A DNA stretch of 64,000 nt from Hansschlegelia quercus (GCF_004310425.1 NZ_SIUB01000001.1:682001-746000); one strand, 5' to 3'; positions 1 through 8,647 are shown, counted from the first letter of the stretch. Notes: generated by a model from the sequence alone, not told the origin. Made by a program: numbers and translations.

Positions 1-692
1 TGAGCCAGCGTGCGCGCGTCGGCGCGGATGATGTCGCGGCGGCGCTCGGCGTCGAGCACGACATGCGCCTTCTCAAGGTTCGCGACATAGTCGTCGAACC
101 GCTTCACCCGGAAGTCCGCCGGCGCGTGCACGCGGTGGCCGCGAGTGACGTCGCCCGAGACGACCCCGTCTATCTCGAAGCGGATGATTTCCGGCTCCTC
201 GTCGGGGCTCGCGAAGGTCGCGACGATCGAGTGCAGCGGCCGCACCCAGCGGAGCGAGCCGGAACCCCAACGCATCGATTTCGGCCAGGGGAAGGCGCGC
301 ACGATCTCCGGCATGATCGCCGCCACGACCTCGGTGGTCGGAGCCCCATGTTTGTGGATGCGCGCGACGTAGAAATCGCCCTTGAGGTCGGCCTGCACCA
401 CGGCCTCGTCGATCGAAGCGAGGCCGGCAGCCTTGAGGAAGCCTTCGAGCGCCTTCTCCGGCGCGCCGATGCGCGGGCCTTTTCGCTCCTCGTACCGGTC
501 CGGCTGCCGGGCCGCGAGCCCGCCGACGACCAGCGCGAGCCGCCGCGGCGTCGTGAAGGCCTTTGCGCCCTCATAGGTCAGCCCGCGCTCCACCAGCGCG
601 TCTGCAACGAGCCGGCGCAGATCGTCCGCCGCCTTGGCCTGCATGCGGGCGGGAATCTCTTCGGAGAAGAGTTCGAGAAGAAGGTCGGGCAT
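1..692 (-). CDS. glyS: Glycine--tRNA ligase beta subunit (5' part, cut by window edge)
   Basis: Beta subunit of the tetrameric bacterial glycyl-tRNA synthetase, which with GlyQ charges tRNA-Gly in the cytoplasm. The first 230 codons are inside the window and the frame runs off the left edge; complete family members have close to 700 residues. The start ATG (690-692) opens with the family block [17 protein letters not shown], followed by [10 protein letters not shown] near residue 47 and the [15 protein letters not shown] block near residue 140, all typical of GlyS. The start codon directly abuts the stop codon of the vapC-like gene, with no base between, so the synthetase subunit is probably translated from the same mRNA as the toxin-antitoxin pair and glyQ. 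Identity is firm; the 3' part cannot be judged. Confidence 0.93.
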   Translation of the reverse strand, partial: MPDLLLELFSEEIPARMQAKAADDLRRLVADALVERGLTYEGAKAFTTPRRLALVVGGLAARQPDRYEERKGPRIGAPEKALEGFLKAAGLASIDEAVVQADLKGDFYVARIHKHGAPTTEVVAAIMPEIVRAFPWPKSMRWGSGSLRWVRPLHSIVATFASPDEEPEIIRFEIDGVVSGDVTRGHRVHAPADFRVKRFDDYVANLEKAHVVLDAERRRDIIRADARTLA

Positions 693-1130
693 TCAGAGCG
701 GCTCGATGTCGATGATGTCGGCGAAGCGCCGGAAGTCGGATGGATTGAACGTCGCCAGACGCCTCACTCCATGAGTGATCATCGTGGCGACGATATTCGC
801 GTCATGGATCTGCTTGCCTGAAACGCGATAGGCTGCGACCAGGTCAATCAACCGGTCCATCACGGCGGCGCCGTTAGCGAGCACCTCAAATTCGGCTCGA
901 AAGGTCGCGATGCGGATTGCGGCCGTGGATGGGTCAAGCGCAGGCCCTTCCGCCTGAGGTCGCGTCACCGCCCCGTAGTATTCTCTTAGAACCTGCTGGC
1001 TCAAACAGGCCTTTAGACCGCGGTCTCCAACGCTCGCGAGTAAGCTCACTGCGGAAGCGTGAAACGGCGACCTCAATTGGTTGGCGTAGACGAGAACGTT
1101 TGTGTCGATAAAGATGCTGTCAGCGGCCAT
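693..1130 (-). CDS. VapC-like PIN-domain ribonuclease toxin
   Basis: A 145-residue PIN-domain protein, the usual length of VapC toxins, which are Mg-dependent RNases that often cut tRNA or rRNA. The acidic metal-binding residues are visible: D9 in FIDTNVLVYA, E50 in QQVLREYY, D110 in KQIHDANIVA, and the closing TFNPSDF with N129/D132. The start at 1130 is chosen because it begins just before the first PIN strand and overlaps the end of the upstream antitoxin-like gene by 11 bases, the usual VapBC coupling; a longer frame to 1187 would lie wholly inside that gene. Its stop codon touches the glyS ATG. The assignment to the PIN family is firm; toxicity and target are inference. Confidence 0.85.
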   Translation of the reverse strand: MAADSIFIDTNVLVYANQLRSPFHASAVSLLASVGDRGLKACLSQQVLREYYGAVTRPQAEGPALDPSTAAIRIATFRAEFEVLANGAAVMDRLIDLVAAYRVSGKQIHDANIVATMITHGVRRLATFNPSDFRRFADIIDIEPL

Positions 1131-1338
1131 CGTCGCCGTACATGTCTTCGCGGCGAAGCGAGATGCTTCCGTCCCACGGCCCGTCATCGATCGGGAAGCG
1201 GCTCATATCGAACGGCTTCGGCGTCTCCGCCGTGTCGATAACAATCACCGCCTCGTGCTCGCCTGAAGGCACGGAAGCCGGCAGCTTCGCTTCGAGGCGG
1301 CCGTCGACGATCTGGACGCGGGTCTTGACGGTGAGCAT
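1120..1338 (-). CDS. VapB-like antitoxin partner of the PIN toxin
   Basis: A 72-residue acidic protein directly upstream of and overlapping the PIN gene by 11 bases, the place of a VapB antitoxin. The N-terminal half (TVKTRVQIVDGRLEAKLP, then an EHEAVIVID strand) looks like a small beta-rich dimerisation and DNA-binding module. The C-terminal half (FPIDDGPWDGSISLRREDMYGDD) is acidic and aromatic, as expected for the segment that wraps around and blocks a PIN active site. I do not recognise a standard AbrB or RHH signature, so the antitoxin call rests mainly on size, acidity and gene arrangement. It lies 39 bases downstream of glyQ on the same strand and is probably co-transcribed with it. Confidence 0.65.
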   Translation of the reverse strand: MLTVKTRVQIVDGRLEAKLPASVPSGEHEAVIVIDTAETPKPFDMSRFPIDDGPWDGSISLRREDMYGDDGR

Positions 1339-1377
1339 GGCGGGTTCTCTCGCGGGCGTGCGGCCGTTGGCGTCACT

Positions 1378-2304
1378 CTAACACGCCGCGGCGACCCCGC
1401 CGGCTTCGGTCTTCAGCCAGGCCGCGCCGCAGCCTTTGGCGAGTTCGCGGACACGGAGGATGTAGCTCTGGCGCTCGGTCACCGAGATCACGCCGCGGGC
1501 GTCGAGCAGGTTGAAGGCGTGGCTCGCCTTGATCGCCTGGTCGTAGGCCGGCATCGCCATTTCGTGGCGGCCGTCCTTGTCGCCGGCGGAGAGCAGCGCG
1601 TGGCATTCCTTTTCGGCGTCCTGAAAATGGCGCTTCAGCAGCTCGACGTCGGCGTGTTCGAAGTTGAAGCGGGAATATTCCTGCTCGGCTTGCCGGAACA
1701 CGTCGCCATAGGTGATCTTCTCATCGCCTTCGCGGCCGTTGAAGTTCAGGTCGAAACCGCGGTCGACGCCCTGGATGTACATGGCGAGGCGCTCCAGCCC
1801 GTAGGTCAGCTCGCCGGAGACCGGGTTGCAGTCGACGCCCGCGACCTGCTGGAAGTAAGTGAACTGCGACACTTCCATGCCGTCGCACCAGCACTCCCAG
1901 CCGAGGCCCCACGCGCCGAGCGTCGGGCTTTCCCAATCGTCCTCGACGAAGCGCACGTCATGCACGTTGGGGTCGAGGCCGATCGCTTTCAGGCTGTCGA
2001 GGTAGAGCTCCTGGAGATTGTCGGGGCTCGGCTTCAGGATGACCTGGAACTGGTAGTAGTGCTGGAAGCGGTTGGGGTTCTCGCCATAGCGCCCATCCTT
2101 CGGCCGCCGCGAGGGCTGCACGTAGGCCGCCTTCCAAGGCTTAGGCCCCAGCGCGCGCAGCGTGGTCGCCGGGTGGAAGGTGCCCGCGCCGACCTCCATG
2201 TCGTAAGGCTGCAAAACCACGCAGCCCTGCTCCGCCCAGAAGCGCTGAAGCGTGAGGATGAGGCCCTGGAAGGAGTTCTTCGGGCTCATCGGATCGTTGG
2301 TCAT
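1378..2304 (-). CDS. glyQ: Glycine--tRNA ligase alpha subunit
   Basis: Catalytic-core alpha subunit of the alpha2beta2 class II glycyl-tRNA synthetase. The 308 residues match the family's usual length of about 300. Diagnostic blocks are [17 protein letters not shown] at the N terminus, the [11 protein letters not shown] and [20 protein letters not shown] segments (motif 2 region, residues about 45-80), and [20 protein letters not shown] near residue 131. The start at 2304 is taken, but the in-frame ATG at 2289 (MSPKNSF) is equally possible. It heads a minus-strand run glyQ-vapB-like-vapC-like-glyS, so the toxin-antitoxin pair splits the usual glyQS pair. The C-terminal extension GGVAAAC is not conserved in families I know. 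Confidence 0.97.
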   Translation of the reverse strand: MTNDPMSPKNSFQGLILTLQRFWAEQGCVVLQPYDMEVGAGTFHPATTLRALGPKPWKAAYVQPSRRPKDGRYGENPNRFQHYYQFQVILKPSPDNLQELYLDSLKAIGLDPNVHDVRFVEDDWESPTLGAWGLGWECWCDGMEVSQFTYFQQVAGVDCNPVSGELTYGLERLAMYIQGVDRGFDLNFNGREGDEKITYGDVFRQAEQEYSRFNFEHADVELLKRHFQDAEKECHALLSAGDKDGRHEMAMPAYDQAIKASHAFNLLDARGVISVTERQSYILRVRELAKGCGAAWLKTEAGGVAAAC

Positions 2305-2384
2305 GGGAAGGCGCAGGTCCAGGTTTGGGAAGGCGCGCGGACGCTAGTTGCGAGGCCTTGGGGGGTCAAGGCGGGCAGCGAGGA

Positions 2385-2487
2385 CGTCATCCCGGCCGCA
2401 GCGAAGCGGAGAGCCGGGATCGCGCGCAGAAAGTGGCGCCCTCCGGATAACGATCCCGGCTCGGTCAAATGGCCGTCCGGGATGACG
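2385..2487. repeat. Palindromic intergenic repeat element, copy 1
   Basis: About 103 bases bounded by perfect 11-base inverted arms (CGTCATCCCGG at 2385-2395, CCGGGATGACG at 2477-2487). The interior resembles a second copy at 21060-21186, sharing GAGAGCC(G/T)GGATCG and CGATCCCGGCTCGG. Elements of this kind are common between genes in Hyphomicrobiales. It lies between glyQ and the small membrane protein gene. Confidence 0.75.
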
Positions 2488-2493
2488 GCTCAA

Positions 2494-2682
2494 TCACCCC
2501 GGCCGCCACTCGCCGCTCGTTCGGTCGCGCTTCAGCGTCGGCCTCGTCAGACGGTCGCGGGCTTCGCCTTCGCGTTCGCTCTCTTCGAGCGCGCTGTTCA
2601 CCCGTTTCCATTCGCGTTTGAGCGCTTTGACGCCGAACATCGCGCCGGCCGCAGCTGCTGCGAAAATGAGGAAGGGCGGCAC
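2494..2682 (-). CDS. Small single-pass membrane protein, unknown function
   Basis: A 62-residue protein with an N-terminal hydrophobic, Ala-rich helix (MPPFLIFAAAAAGAMFGVK) followed by a highly charged, partly helical tail rich in Lys, Arg and Glu. The layout suggests an inner-membrane anchor with a cytoplasmic tail. It sits on the same strand between the S49 peptidase gene and glyQ, a position where similar short proteins occur in related genomes as far as I recall. No catalytic motif is visible and I do not recognise a named family. The frame is compact and the tail has a plausible coding composition, but the length alone does not prove that it is a gene. Confidence 0.55.
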   Translation of the reverse strand: MPPFLIFAAAAAGAMFGVKALKREWKRVNSALEESEREGEARDRLTRPTLKRDRTSGEWRPG

Positions 2683-2752
2683 GGGCGTTCTCCGGAAGGC
2701 CTGGAGTCGAAGCGAAAGCGGGCCCCGATCTTGGCCGCCTTGCGGCTGGCCG

Positions 2753-3628
2753 TCAAAGCCCGTAGCGGCTCCAGAGCGCGCGCGTCTCGACAGCCGTCAT
2801 CGCCTCTTCGGCGAGGCCCGAGCCGAACGCCGACCCCACGCCGTCCGCGCGTCCCGTCAGCCGCTTGATCAGCGAGGTCTGCGGCGTGATCGCGCGAAGC
2901 TCCACCTTGTCGCCCCAGCGCTCGCGCATCGTCGTGCGAATGTCGCCGACGCGGTCGACGAGGCCGAGATCGAGCCCCGCCGCGCCGGTCCAGAAGGCGC
3001 CGGTGAAGAGATCCGGATGATCGGAGAGCGTCGCGCCGCGGCGCTCCTTCACCAGCGCGATGAACTGCTCGTGCACCTCGCGCTGCAGCTCCTTCAGGCG
3101 CTCGACGTCTTCGGCCTTTTCGGGGCTGAATGGGTCGAGGATCGCCTTGTTCTCGCCGGACGTGTAGAGGCGCCGATCCACGCCGAGCCGCTCGATCGCC
3201 CGGTCGAAGCCGAAGCCTGCCGATACCACCCCGATCGAGCCGACGATCGACGAGGGATCCGCCACGATCTCGTCGCCGGCGCAGGCGAGCATGTAGCCGC
3301 CCGATGCCGCGACGTCCTCGATGAAGACCGCGACGCCGAGCTCCTTTTCCTTAGCCAACTGGCGGACGCGCTGGTGGATCAGCCGCGACTGCACGGGCGA
3401 GCCGCCCGGCGAGTTCACGATCAGCGCGACCTCCTTGGCGCCCGGCGTGGCGAAGGCCTTTTCGAGCGAGGCGGCCACGGAGGCGAGCGTCAGCGAGGCG
3501 CGGAGCGGCGACGGCATGCCGATCGCGCCCTGGAGGCGGACGACGGGGACCACGGGCCGTTCGCCGCGCAGGCGCTCGGGAAGGATCGGGCGTGCGAGGC
3601 GGCGGAGGGAGCTCAGGGGCGATGTCAT
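2753..3628 (-). CDS. S49 family serine peptidase (SppA/SohB-like)
   Basis: Membrane-associated signal-peptide-peptidase-like enzyme thought to clear cleaved signal peptides and membrane protein fragments. The 291-residue, one-domain form resembles the short SppA type. The Ser/Lys dyad is visible: S109 in DVAASGGYML and K161 in YTSGENKAILDP, 52 residues apart, the same spacing as in Bacillus SppA. The oxyanion and structural block NSPGGSP is at residues 72-78 and GSIGVVS at 130-136. The start at 3628 (MTSPLSSLRR) is preferred over 3664, because the upstream 12 residues carry nothing family-like. No strong N-terminal transmembrane helix is seen, so it may act peripherally. Confidence 0.9.
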   Translation of the reverse strand: MTSPLSSLRRLARPILPERLRGERPVVPVVRLQGAIGMPSPLRASLTLASVAASLEKAFATPGAKEVALIVNSPGGSPVQSRLIHQRVRQLAKEKELGVAVFIEDVAASGGYMLACAGDEIVADPSSIVGSIGVVSAGFGFDRAIERLGVDRRLYTSGENKAILDPFSPEKAEDVERLKELQREVHEQFIALVKERRGATLSDHPDLFTGAFWTGAAGLDLGLVDRVGDIRTTMRERWGDKVELRAITPQTSLIKRLTGRADGVGSAFGSGLAEEAMTAVETRALWSRYGL

Positions 3629-3862
3629 GGCGATCGAAGATAGGGAGCGCCGGAACCCGCACAATGGTCCGCCGTTATGCGCGACCCGCCGCCGCGCAAT
3701 GAACGGCCGCTGAACGGCGATCTCAATGCCGGTTCACCGCCGAAAGTCCAACGTAGGGATGCCGAACGCCATACGTATCAAGCTACGAAGGCGTGGGCGG
3801 GCTTTCCCGGTAGAGCGCAGGTGGCGCGGCCGGAATCAGGACGATCAAAGAGGAGGACTTCG

Positions 3863-4174
3863 ATGTTTCGCAAACTCTTGCTCGCCGCCACGCTCGCCGC
3901 GGGCGCGTTCGCGGCGGCGCCCGCGCCGGCTTCGGCTCAGGGAGTCTATATCGGCGTCGGCGGGCCGGGCTATTACCACGGCTATGACCGCGGTCCGCGC
4001 TACCGCCCGTATCGGCATTACGGCTATGAACGGCCGTACTATCGTCCGCGCCCGTACGGCTTTTACGACGGCGGGCCTCGCTATCGCCCGCGCTGCCGCC
4101 TCGTGACCCACCGTTACTGGGACGGATACGGCTATGTCCGCCGCACGCGCGAGATCTGCGGCCGCCGCTGGTGA
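3863..4174 (+). CDS. Exported Tyr/Gly/Arg-rich small protein
   Basis: A 103-residue protein with a clear Sec signal peptide (MFRKLLLAATLAAGAF..., predicted cut after ASA near residue 28) and a mature part made almost entirely of Tyr, Gly, Pro and Arg, with repeated YRPY, YGYERPYY and YYRPRPYG units. Two cysteines near the C terminus (RPRCRLVTHRY and REICGRRW) could form a disulfide. Small exported proteins of this composition are common in Hyphomicrobiales and have no established function. A strong ribosome binding site (AGGAGG, 3851-3856) fixes the start at 3863 rather than at the longer in-frame ORF start. Confidence 0.8.
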   Translation: MFRKLLLAATLAAGAFAAAPAPASAQGVYIGVGGPGYYHGYDRGPRYRPYRHYGYERPYYRPRPYGFYDGGPRYRPRCRLVTHRYWDGYGYVRRTREICGRRW

Positions 4175-4177
4175 CGG

Positions 4178-4930
4178 TCAGCTCATCATAAGGACGACGT
4201 CGCCCCGCTGGGCGGCGTCGGCCTCTTCGGTGAAGCGGCCGTCCGGCCGATGCATGACCAGCGCGGGGAGCAGCGCAAGCGCTCCCCGCCGTCCTTTTCG
4301 GCCTGCGACGAGCACTCTGGCCGCTGGAGCCTGATCGTTCGGGTGCACGGGCCGCACGCGGATGTCGCCGAACCGGTTGCCGAGAACGGCCAGAAGATCG
4401 CCCAGAGCTTCGGCGCGGTGAATGATCACAAAGACGCCGCCCGGCTTCAGCATCCGCGCCGCAGCCTTCGTCCAGCGCTCCATCAGTTCTTCGTCCGCGC
4501 CATGCGCAACCGCCTTTGCGGCGTCGGGCGAGACGCGGTGGCGGCGGAGGTCGTCGAAGGGCGGGTTTGCGGCGACGAGGTCCAGACTTTCCGGCGCCAG
4601 GCCGTCCGCAAGCCCGAGCTTCGCGACGTCGCCGACCACGACGGAGGAGCGGTCCTCCAGACCATTTTCCCGCGCGTTCTCCTCCGCCAGACGCCCGAGG
4701 GTGGGGTCGATCTCGACCAGCAATGCGCGTCCCGCCCCGCATAGCGCGAGCGACAGCCCGACCGCGCCGACGCCCGAACCGAAATCGGCGATCTCGGCGC
4801 CTTCCGCCATCAGCGATCGCGCGGCTGCGACCAGCAGCATCGCGTCGCCACCGGAGCGATGCCCTCGGGACGGCTGGCGCAGGCGAAGTCGTCCGCCGAG
4901 GAACAGGTCGCCGGCATGCCGGTCAATCAC
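4178..4930 (-). CDS. TrmN6-like SAM-dependent methyltransferase (tRNA1(Val) type)
   Basis: A 250-residue class I methyltransferase. It carries motif I (ADFGSGVGAVGLSLA, residues 48-62), an acidic end of strand 2 (VEID, 72-75) and the NPPF motif (122-125) of enzymes that methylate exocyclic amino groups of adenine or glutamine. The opening residues (IDRHAGDLFLGGRLRLRQP) match the N terminus of YfiC/TrmN6 relatives, which modify A37 of tRNA1(Val). The start is a GTG at 4930 that shares four bases (GTGA) with the stop codon of the DUF2007 gene, so the two are translationally coupled. The long ORF reading upstream of this codon overlaps DUF2007 and is not coding. Confidence 0.85.
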   Translation of the reverse strand: MIDRHAGDLFLGGRLRLRQPSRGHRSGGDAMLLVAAARSLMAEGAEIADFGSGVGAVGLSLALCGAGRALLVEIDPTLGRLAEENARENGLEDRSSVVVGDVAKLGLADGLAPESLDLVAANPPFDDLRRHRVSPDAAKAVAHGADEELMERWTKAAARMLKPGGVFVIIHRAEALGDLLAVLGNRFGDIRVRPVHPNDQAPAARVLVAGRKGRRGALALLPALVMHRPDGRFTEEADAAQRGDVVLMMS

Positions 4931-5157
4931 GGCGTGGGCGGCCTCAGCTCGTGCGCGATCCCGCTTTCGCTGAGCACCCGCCGCGCCCGCGCCTCCTGAT
5001 CGTCCGGCACCAGCACGCGGGCCGCCAGAATGCCGAGCGAGCCCTGCATGACGCTCATGTTGGCGTCCACGACCATGTGCTCCACCCCCTCCGCCGTGAG
5101 CGTCGCCTGCACGAAGGACAGCAGGACGGCGTCGTTGCTGCGAAGGATTTCCTGCAA
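4927..5157 (-). CDS. DUF2007 domain protein
   Basis: A 76-residue protein of the DUF2007 type: a ferredoxin-like putative signal-transducing fold. Segments resembling the family are DAVLLSFVQATLTAEGVEHMVVDANMS and RVLVPDDQEARARRVLSE, read as a beta-alpha-beta unit followed by a strand and a helix. Members are small, soluble and of unknown function. It is coupled by a four-base overlap with the downstream methyltransferase gene, a pairing I recall from other Hyphomicrobiales, and it faces away from the prenyl diphosphate synthase gene. Confidence 0.8.
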   Translation of the reverse strand: MQEILRSNDAVLLSFVQATLTAEGVEHMVVDANMSVMQGSLGILAARVLVPDDQEARARRVLSESGIAHELRPPTP

Positions 5158-5573
5158 GGCGGCGCTCCATGGCCGGCGGAATCGCCGACGCCTTCGGCTC
5201 CAGAATGGCGTCGCTCGCCGCCATCGGCAACGCCCGGCGAAACATGGTTTCCGGCGGATTCACCAATTGGACGGTCCTCGCCACAGACGCGCCCAACTCT
5301 CGCCTGTCGGCGACGTCAGAAACGGTCCGCCGGCGCGGGCCGGCCTTCTTGCAGAACGAGCCGGCGATCAAGCCGGACGGGGATCCTGACGATGCGCGCC
5401 GAACTGACCGCCCTCCTTGTCGCGATCGCTTTGCTGCTGCTCGCCTCGGAACGGCTGCTCGCCGCCCGCGCGGTCATGGGCTGACGGTAATCGATCGATC
5501 TTTTCCGGCTTGCCCCGCGCAAGAGCTCTGGAATACGGTCCGCCTCTGTTTTCAGGACCGCAAGGAGCCCGGT
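5158..5573. other. Divergent intergenic region before the prenyl synthase
   Basis: About 415 bases between the divergent DUF2007 and prenyl diphosphate synthase genes. It must hold both promoters, but I cannot point to convincing -35/-10 pairs. The only candidate gene is the 30-codon ORF at 5392-5484, listed separately. A Shine-Dalgarno sequence (AAGGAG, 5562-5567) closes the region six bases before the GTG at 5574. Confidence 0.5.
5392..5484 (+). CDS. Possible 30-residue membrane peptide
   Basis: A short frame (MRAELTALLVAIALLLLASE, then RLLAARAVMG) that would encode one hydrophobic helix with an Arg-containing tail. It stands alone upstream of the prenyl diphosphate synthase on the same strand, with only a weak GGGG before the ATG. 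The composition is that of a real small membrane peptide, but GC-rich DNA produces such frames by chance. Confidence 0.2.
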   Translation: MRAELTALLVAIALLLLASERLLAARAVMG

Positions 5574-6587
5574 GTGGGCGTCGTCGTGCCGTTGGAGGAT
5601 CGCACTGGAGAGGCGGGGCTCGCGCCTTTGCTGGCGCTCGCGGCGCCCGGCATGGAGCGGGTGAACGCCTTCATCCTGTCCCGCACCGGCTCAGACGTCG
5701 CGATGATCCCCGAGGTCGCGAACCACCTCATCTCGTCCGGCGGTAAGCGGCTGAGGCCGATGCTGACGCTGGCGACCGCGGCTCTGACCGGCTATTCCGG
5801 GGACGCCGACGTCAGGCTCGCGGCGGCGGTCGAGTTCATGCACACCGCGACGCTGCTTCACGACGACGTGGTCGACGGCTCCGAGATGCGGCGCGGCAAG
5901 CTCGCGGCCCGCATGCTCTGGGGCAACGAGGCGAGCGTGCTGGTCGGCGACTTCCTGCTCGGCCAAGCCTTTAAGATGATGGTCGAGGTCGGCTCGCTCG
6001 AGGCGTTGCGCATTCTGGCCGAGGCCGCCGCCGTGATCGCCGAGGGCGAGGTGATGCAGCTCTCCGCCGCCAAGAACACCACCACCACCGAGGACGATTA
6101 TCTCGCCGTGGTGCGGGCGAAGACCGCCGAGCTGTTCGCCGCGGCTTGCGAGGTCGGCCCGGTGATCGCCGGCCGCCCGAAGGCCGAACAGGCCGCCGCA
6201 CGCTCCTACGGCATGAATCTCGGCGTCGCCTTCCAGCTCGTCGACGACGCGCTCGATTATGGCGGGCGCGAAGCCAAGCTCGGCAAGAAGGTCGGCGACG
6301 ATTTCCGCGAGGGGAAGATCACGCTACCCGTCGTGCTCGCCTATCGCCGCGGGACGCCGGACGAGCGCGCCTTCTGGAAGCGCACGCTGGAAGACGGCCA
6401 GGTCGAGGACGGCGACCTGGAGGAAGCGATCCGGCTGATGGGCAAGCACGGCGCGATCGAGGACACCCTCGCCCGCGCTCGCCATTACGGCGCGATCGCC
6501 CGCGACGCGCTCGGCCTGTTCCAGGACAAGCCCGACGTGAAGGCGCTGCTGGACGTCGTGGGATTCGTGACGGCGCGGGCGCACTGA
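5574..6587 (+). CDS. Long-chain trans-polyprenyl diphosphate synthase
   Basis: Adds isopentenyl units to an allylic diphosphate to make the side chain of ubiquinone, probably octa- or decaprenyl (IspB/DdsA type). The 337 residues show GGKRLRP (56-62), the first Asp-rich motif HDDVVD (96-101) and the second, LVDDALDY (222-229), which bind the Mg-diphosphate groups. Five residues before the first motif are F88, M89, H90, T91 and A92, without the bulky aromatic residue at the position that would limit chain length, which fits a long-chain product. The start is a GTG at 5574 with AAGGAG six bases upstream; the much longer ORF from 5169 is an artefact of GC-rich DNA. Exact chain length is inference. 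Confidence 0.92.
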   Translation: MGVVVPLEDRTGEAGLAPLLALAAPGMERVNAFILSRTGSDVAMIPEVANHLISSGGKRLRPMLTLATAALTGYSGDADVRLAAAVEFMHTATLLHDDVVDGSEMRRGKLAARMLWGNEASVLVGDFLLGQAFKMMVEVGSLEALRILAEAAAVIAEGEVMQLSAAKNTTTTEDDYLAVVRAKTAELFAAACEVGPVIAGRPKAEQAAARSYGMNLGVAFQLVDDALDYGGREAKLGKKVGDDFREGKITLPVVLAYRRGTPDERAFWKRTLEDGQVEDGDLEEAIRLMGKHGAIEDTLARARHYGAIARDALGLFQDKPDVKALLDVVGFVTARAH

Positions 6588-6609
6588 GCACAGGCGCATT
6601 ACCTCAGAT

Positions 6610-7350
6610 TTAAAGCCTCGCAGTCTGTTCCTGCCGCCACACGTATAGGTGCGAGGCGATGGCGACGGCCGCCGCTGTCATGAACATGCTCAGCGCGGCC
6701 AGCACGATCAGCGCTACGGGACTAAACGGGCCGAACAGTGAGGCCACGATTAGGCTGACGACGATGATGGGGATTTCAGCAAGGATCGAACTAGCTAATC
6801 CCTTCCAGACTAGCCCGTGGCCTTGCTTGTATGCGGACCGTAGGTTCCGCCCGGGGGCCTCCACAGCAATCGCGGGGAAGATGAGGAAAATACGTAGCAG
6901 AAGGTAGATCGCGGCTATCCACGCGGGCGCGATTAGCAGAATGGCGAGCATAACGGATCCCGCGCTTGCGAGCAGATATCCCAGCGCCCAAAGCGCGGCA
7001 CTGCCCAGGTTAATGAGCAGAATAACCGCCCAGAATTCTGCAATGACCGGACTTAGCGACGGCAGATCAGTGACGCCGTTCGTCTCGCCCTCGATGACGA
7101 AGCGGTGCACGACCACCGCCAGAACAGCCGATAAGCCGCTCGACAACAACGTGAGGACGAGCCCAATAGCCACGGAAGCAACGGTGATCGCAGCGAACTT
7201 CTGTGGGACGAATTGAACGTTCGCCCAACTGAGAATGGCGGTTCCAGCGAAGAGCATCGCGAACAGCGCCTGCATCCTTGAGATGGCCGCGGCTGAAGAA
7301 GCCCAGCCAGCCTTCGCGAGTTCAATGTAGCCGAGCGGGGGTATGATCAA
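6610..7350 (-). CDS. Polytopic inner-membrane protein, unknown function
   Basis: A 246-residue protein with about six hydrophobic stretches (for example ALFAMLFAGTAILSW, VASVAIGLVLTLL, AVILLINLGSAALWALGYLL, VMLAILLIAPAWIAAIYLLL, IPIIVVSLIVASLF and VALIVLAALSMFMTAA) and short loops. A Gly-Arg-rich loop (EAPGRNLRSAYKQGHGLVWKG) lies before the last pair of helices, a pattern seen in several uncharacterised integral membrane families. I do not recognise a named family. It is convergent with the prenyl synthase and has slightly lower GC than its neighbours, which may mean recent acquisition. Confidence 0.7.
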   Translation of the reverse strand: MIIPPLGYIELAKAGWASSAAAISRMQALFAMLFAGTAILSWANVQFVPQKFAAITVASVAIGLVLTLLSSGLSAVLAVVVHRFVIEGETNGVTDLPSLSPVIAEFWAVILLINLGSAALWALGYLLASAGSVMLAILLIAPAWIAAIYLLLRIFLIFPAIAVEAPGRNLRSAYKQGHGLVWKGLASSILAEIPIIVVSLIVASLFGPFSPVALIVLAALSMFMTAAAVAIASHLYVWRQEQTARL

Positions 7351-7446
7351 GGCGCAGCATCCGCTTGTTAGAATCGGGCCATCCCTGCCGCATTAGCTTA
7401 ATAAGCCGACGCGCGCCTCAGGATCATCGGTCGTAAAGCTTAAGAC

Positions 7447-7767
7447 TCACCCCCTGGGCCCGAACAACACCACAGCCGCGCCCATCACACAGATGGCGGA
7501 GCCCATCACGTCCCAGCGGTCGGGCCTGACGCCTTCGACCGCCCAGAGCCAGCCGAGAGACGCCGCGACATAGACGCCGCCATAGGCCGCATAGGCGCGG
7601 CCCGCCGCCGCCGCATCGACCAGCGTCAGCGCCCAGGCGAACACGATCAGCGAGACGACGCCCGCCGCGAGCCAGATCGGCGACGCGCCGAGGCGCAGCA
7701 CCGACCAGAAGGCGAAGCAGCCTGCGATCTCGGCAAGCGCTGCGAAGAGGTAGATGGCGGCTGTCAT
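7447..7767 (-). CDS. UPF0060 (YnfA-type) membrane protein
   Basis: A 106-residue protein with four predicted transmembrane helices and the YnfA/UPF0060 pattern: [15 protein letters not shown] in helix 1, [18 protein letters not shown] in helix 2, [20 protein letters not shown] in helix 3, and a final [15 protein letters not shown]. The family belongs to the small multidrug resistance-like superfamily; transport has been proposed but its physiological role is not settled. The start at 7767 ([10 protein letters not shown]) is supported by alignment to the family N terminus; the longer frame overlaps the start of ispE and is rejected. Confidence 0.88.
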   Translation of the reverse strand: MTAAIYLFAALAEIAGCFAFWSVLRLGASPIWLAAGVVSLIVFAWALTLVDAAAAGRAYAAYGGVYVAASLGWLWAVEGVRPDRWDVMGSAICVMGAAVVLFGPRG

Positions 7768-7795
7768 CAGGGACTTTCGGCGAGGACCACGAACC

Positions 7796-8647
7796 CTAGC
7801 GCAGCGTCGTCGGCATGATCCACCATCCCGGCCGAGCGGCGCGAAGCGCGCGGGCCGCCGTCCGGGCTGAGCGCAGGTCTGAAAACAGGCCGAAGACCGT
7901 ACCGCCCGAGCCCGACATGCGGGCAAGCCGGCAATTTTCGAGCGCGCCCATCAGCGCGAGCGCCTCGCCGATCGCCGGCTCGTGCGCGAGCGCCGGCGGC
8001 TCCAGATCGTTGCGGCCGGCGGCGATAGCGGGGATCGGGTCCGCGCCGGGCTCGGGCGAAGGGTTCGAGGCGCGCATCTCGCCTGGCTGAAGCCCGAGGC
8101 CGCGATAGACGATCGACGTCGGAACCGGCCGCATCGGGTTCGCGAGGACCGCCGCAAGCGGCGCCATCGCGACGGGCGTCACGCGCTCGCCCCTTCCCCG
8201 CATCATCGCTGCGCGCGACGCGAGGCAGACCGCCACGTCGGAGCCGATCGCGGCCGCCGCCTCAACCAAACGCGGATCGTTCAGCGCGACGCCGTTCACT
8301 TGCGCGAGCAGCCGAAGCGCCGCAGCGGCGTCCGCCGAACCGCCGCCGAGGCCGGCCGCGACGGGGGTGCGCTTGACGAGCGAGAAGCGTCCGAGGACGG
8401 CGGAGCGAGCACGCGCCCCAAAGGCGTTCGCGGCCTTGATGACGAGGTTTTCGGCTTCCGGGCCGGCGCCGTCGGCAAAGGGGCCGGAGACGTCGATCGC
8501 CAGATCCGCGCCGGGCGCCAGCGTCAGACTGTCCGCCGCGCAGCCCGCAAAGGCGACGAGGCTGTCGAGCTCATGGAAGCCGTCCGCGCGGCGTCCAAGC
8601 ACATGCAGCGTCAAATTGACCTTGGCGGGGGCGCGGGCGCGAAGCAT
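7796..8647 (-). CDS. ispE: 4-diphosphocytidyl-2-C-methyl-D-erythritol kinase
   Basis: Phosphorylates CDP-methylerythritol at the 2-hydroxyl, the fourth step of the MEP isoprenoid pathway that also feeds the prenyl synthase at 5.6 kb. The 283 residues fit the family. GHMP-kinase hallmarks are [21 protein letters not shown] at the N terminus (K9 aligns with the catalytic Lys), the Gly-rich ATP loop [17 protein letters not shown] (95-111), D137 in IGSDVAVCL (catalytic Asp) and [12 protein letters not shown] near the C terminus. It follows the TPR protein gene on the same strand, an order I recall from other Hyphomicrobiales. Confidence 0.95.
   Translation of the reverse strand: MLRARAPAKVNLTLHVLGRRADGFHELDSLVAFAGCAADSLTLAPGADLAIDVSGPFADGAGPEAENLVIKAANAFGARARSAVLGRFSLVKRTPVAAGLGGGSADAAAALRLLAQVNGVALNDPRLVEAAAAIGSDVAVCLASRAAMMRGRGERVTPVAMAPLAAVLANPMRPVPTSIVYRGLGLQPGEMRASNPSPEPGADPIPAIAAGRNDLEPPALAHEPAIGEALALMGALENCRLARMSGSGGTVFGLFSDLRSARTAARALRAARPGWWIMPTTLR

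Noticed and set aside
1519-2868. 449-codon frame opposite glyQ
   Set aside because: Antisense shadow of glyQ, running on through the repeat element and the small membrane protein gene; no conserved pattern.
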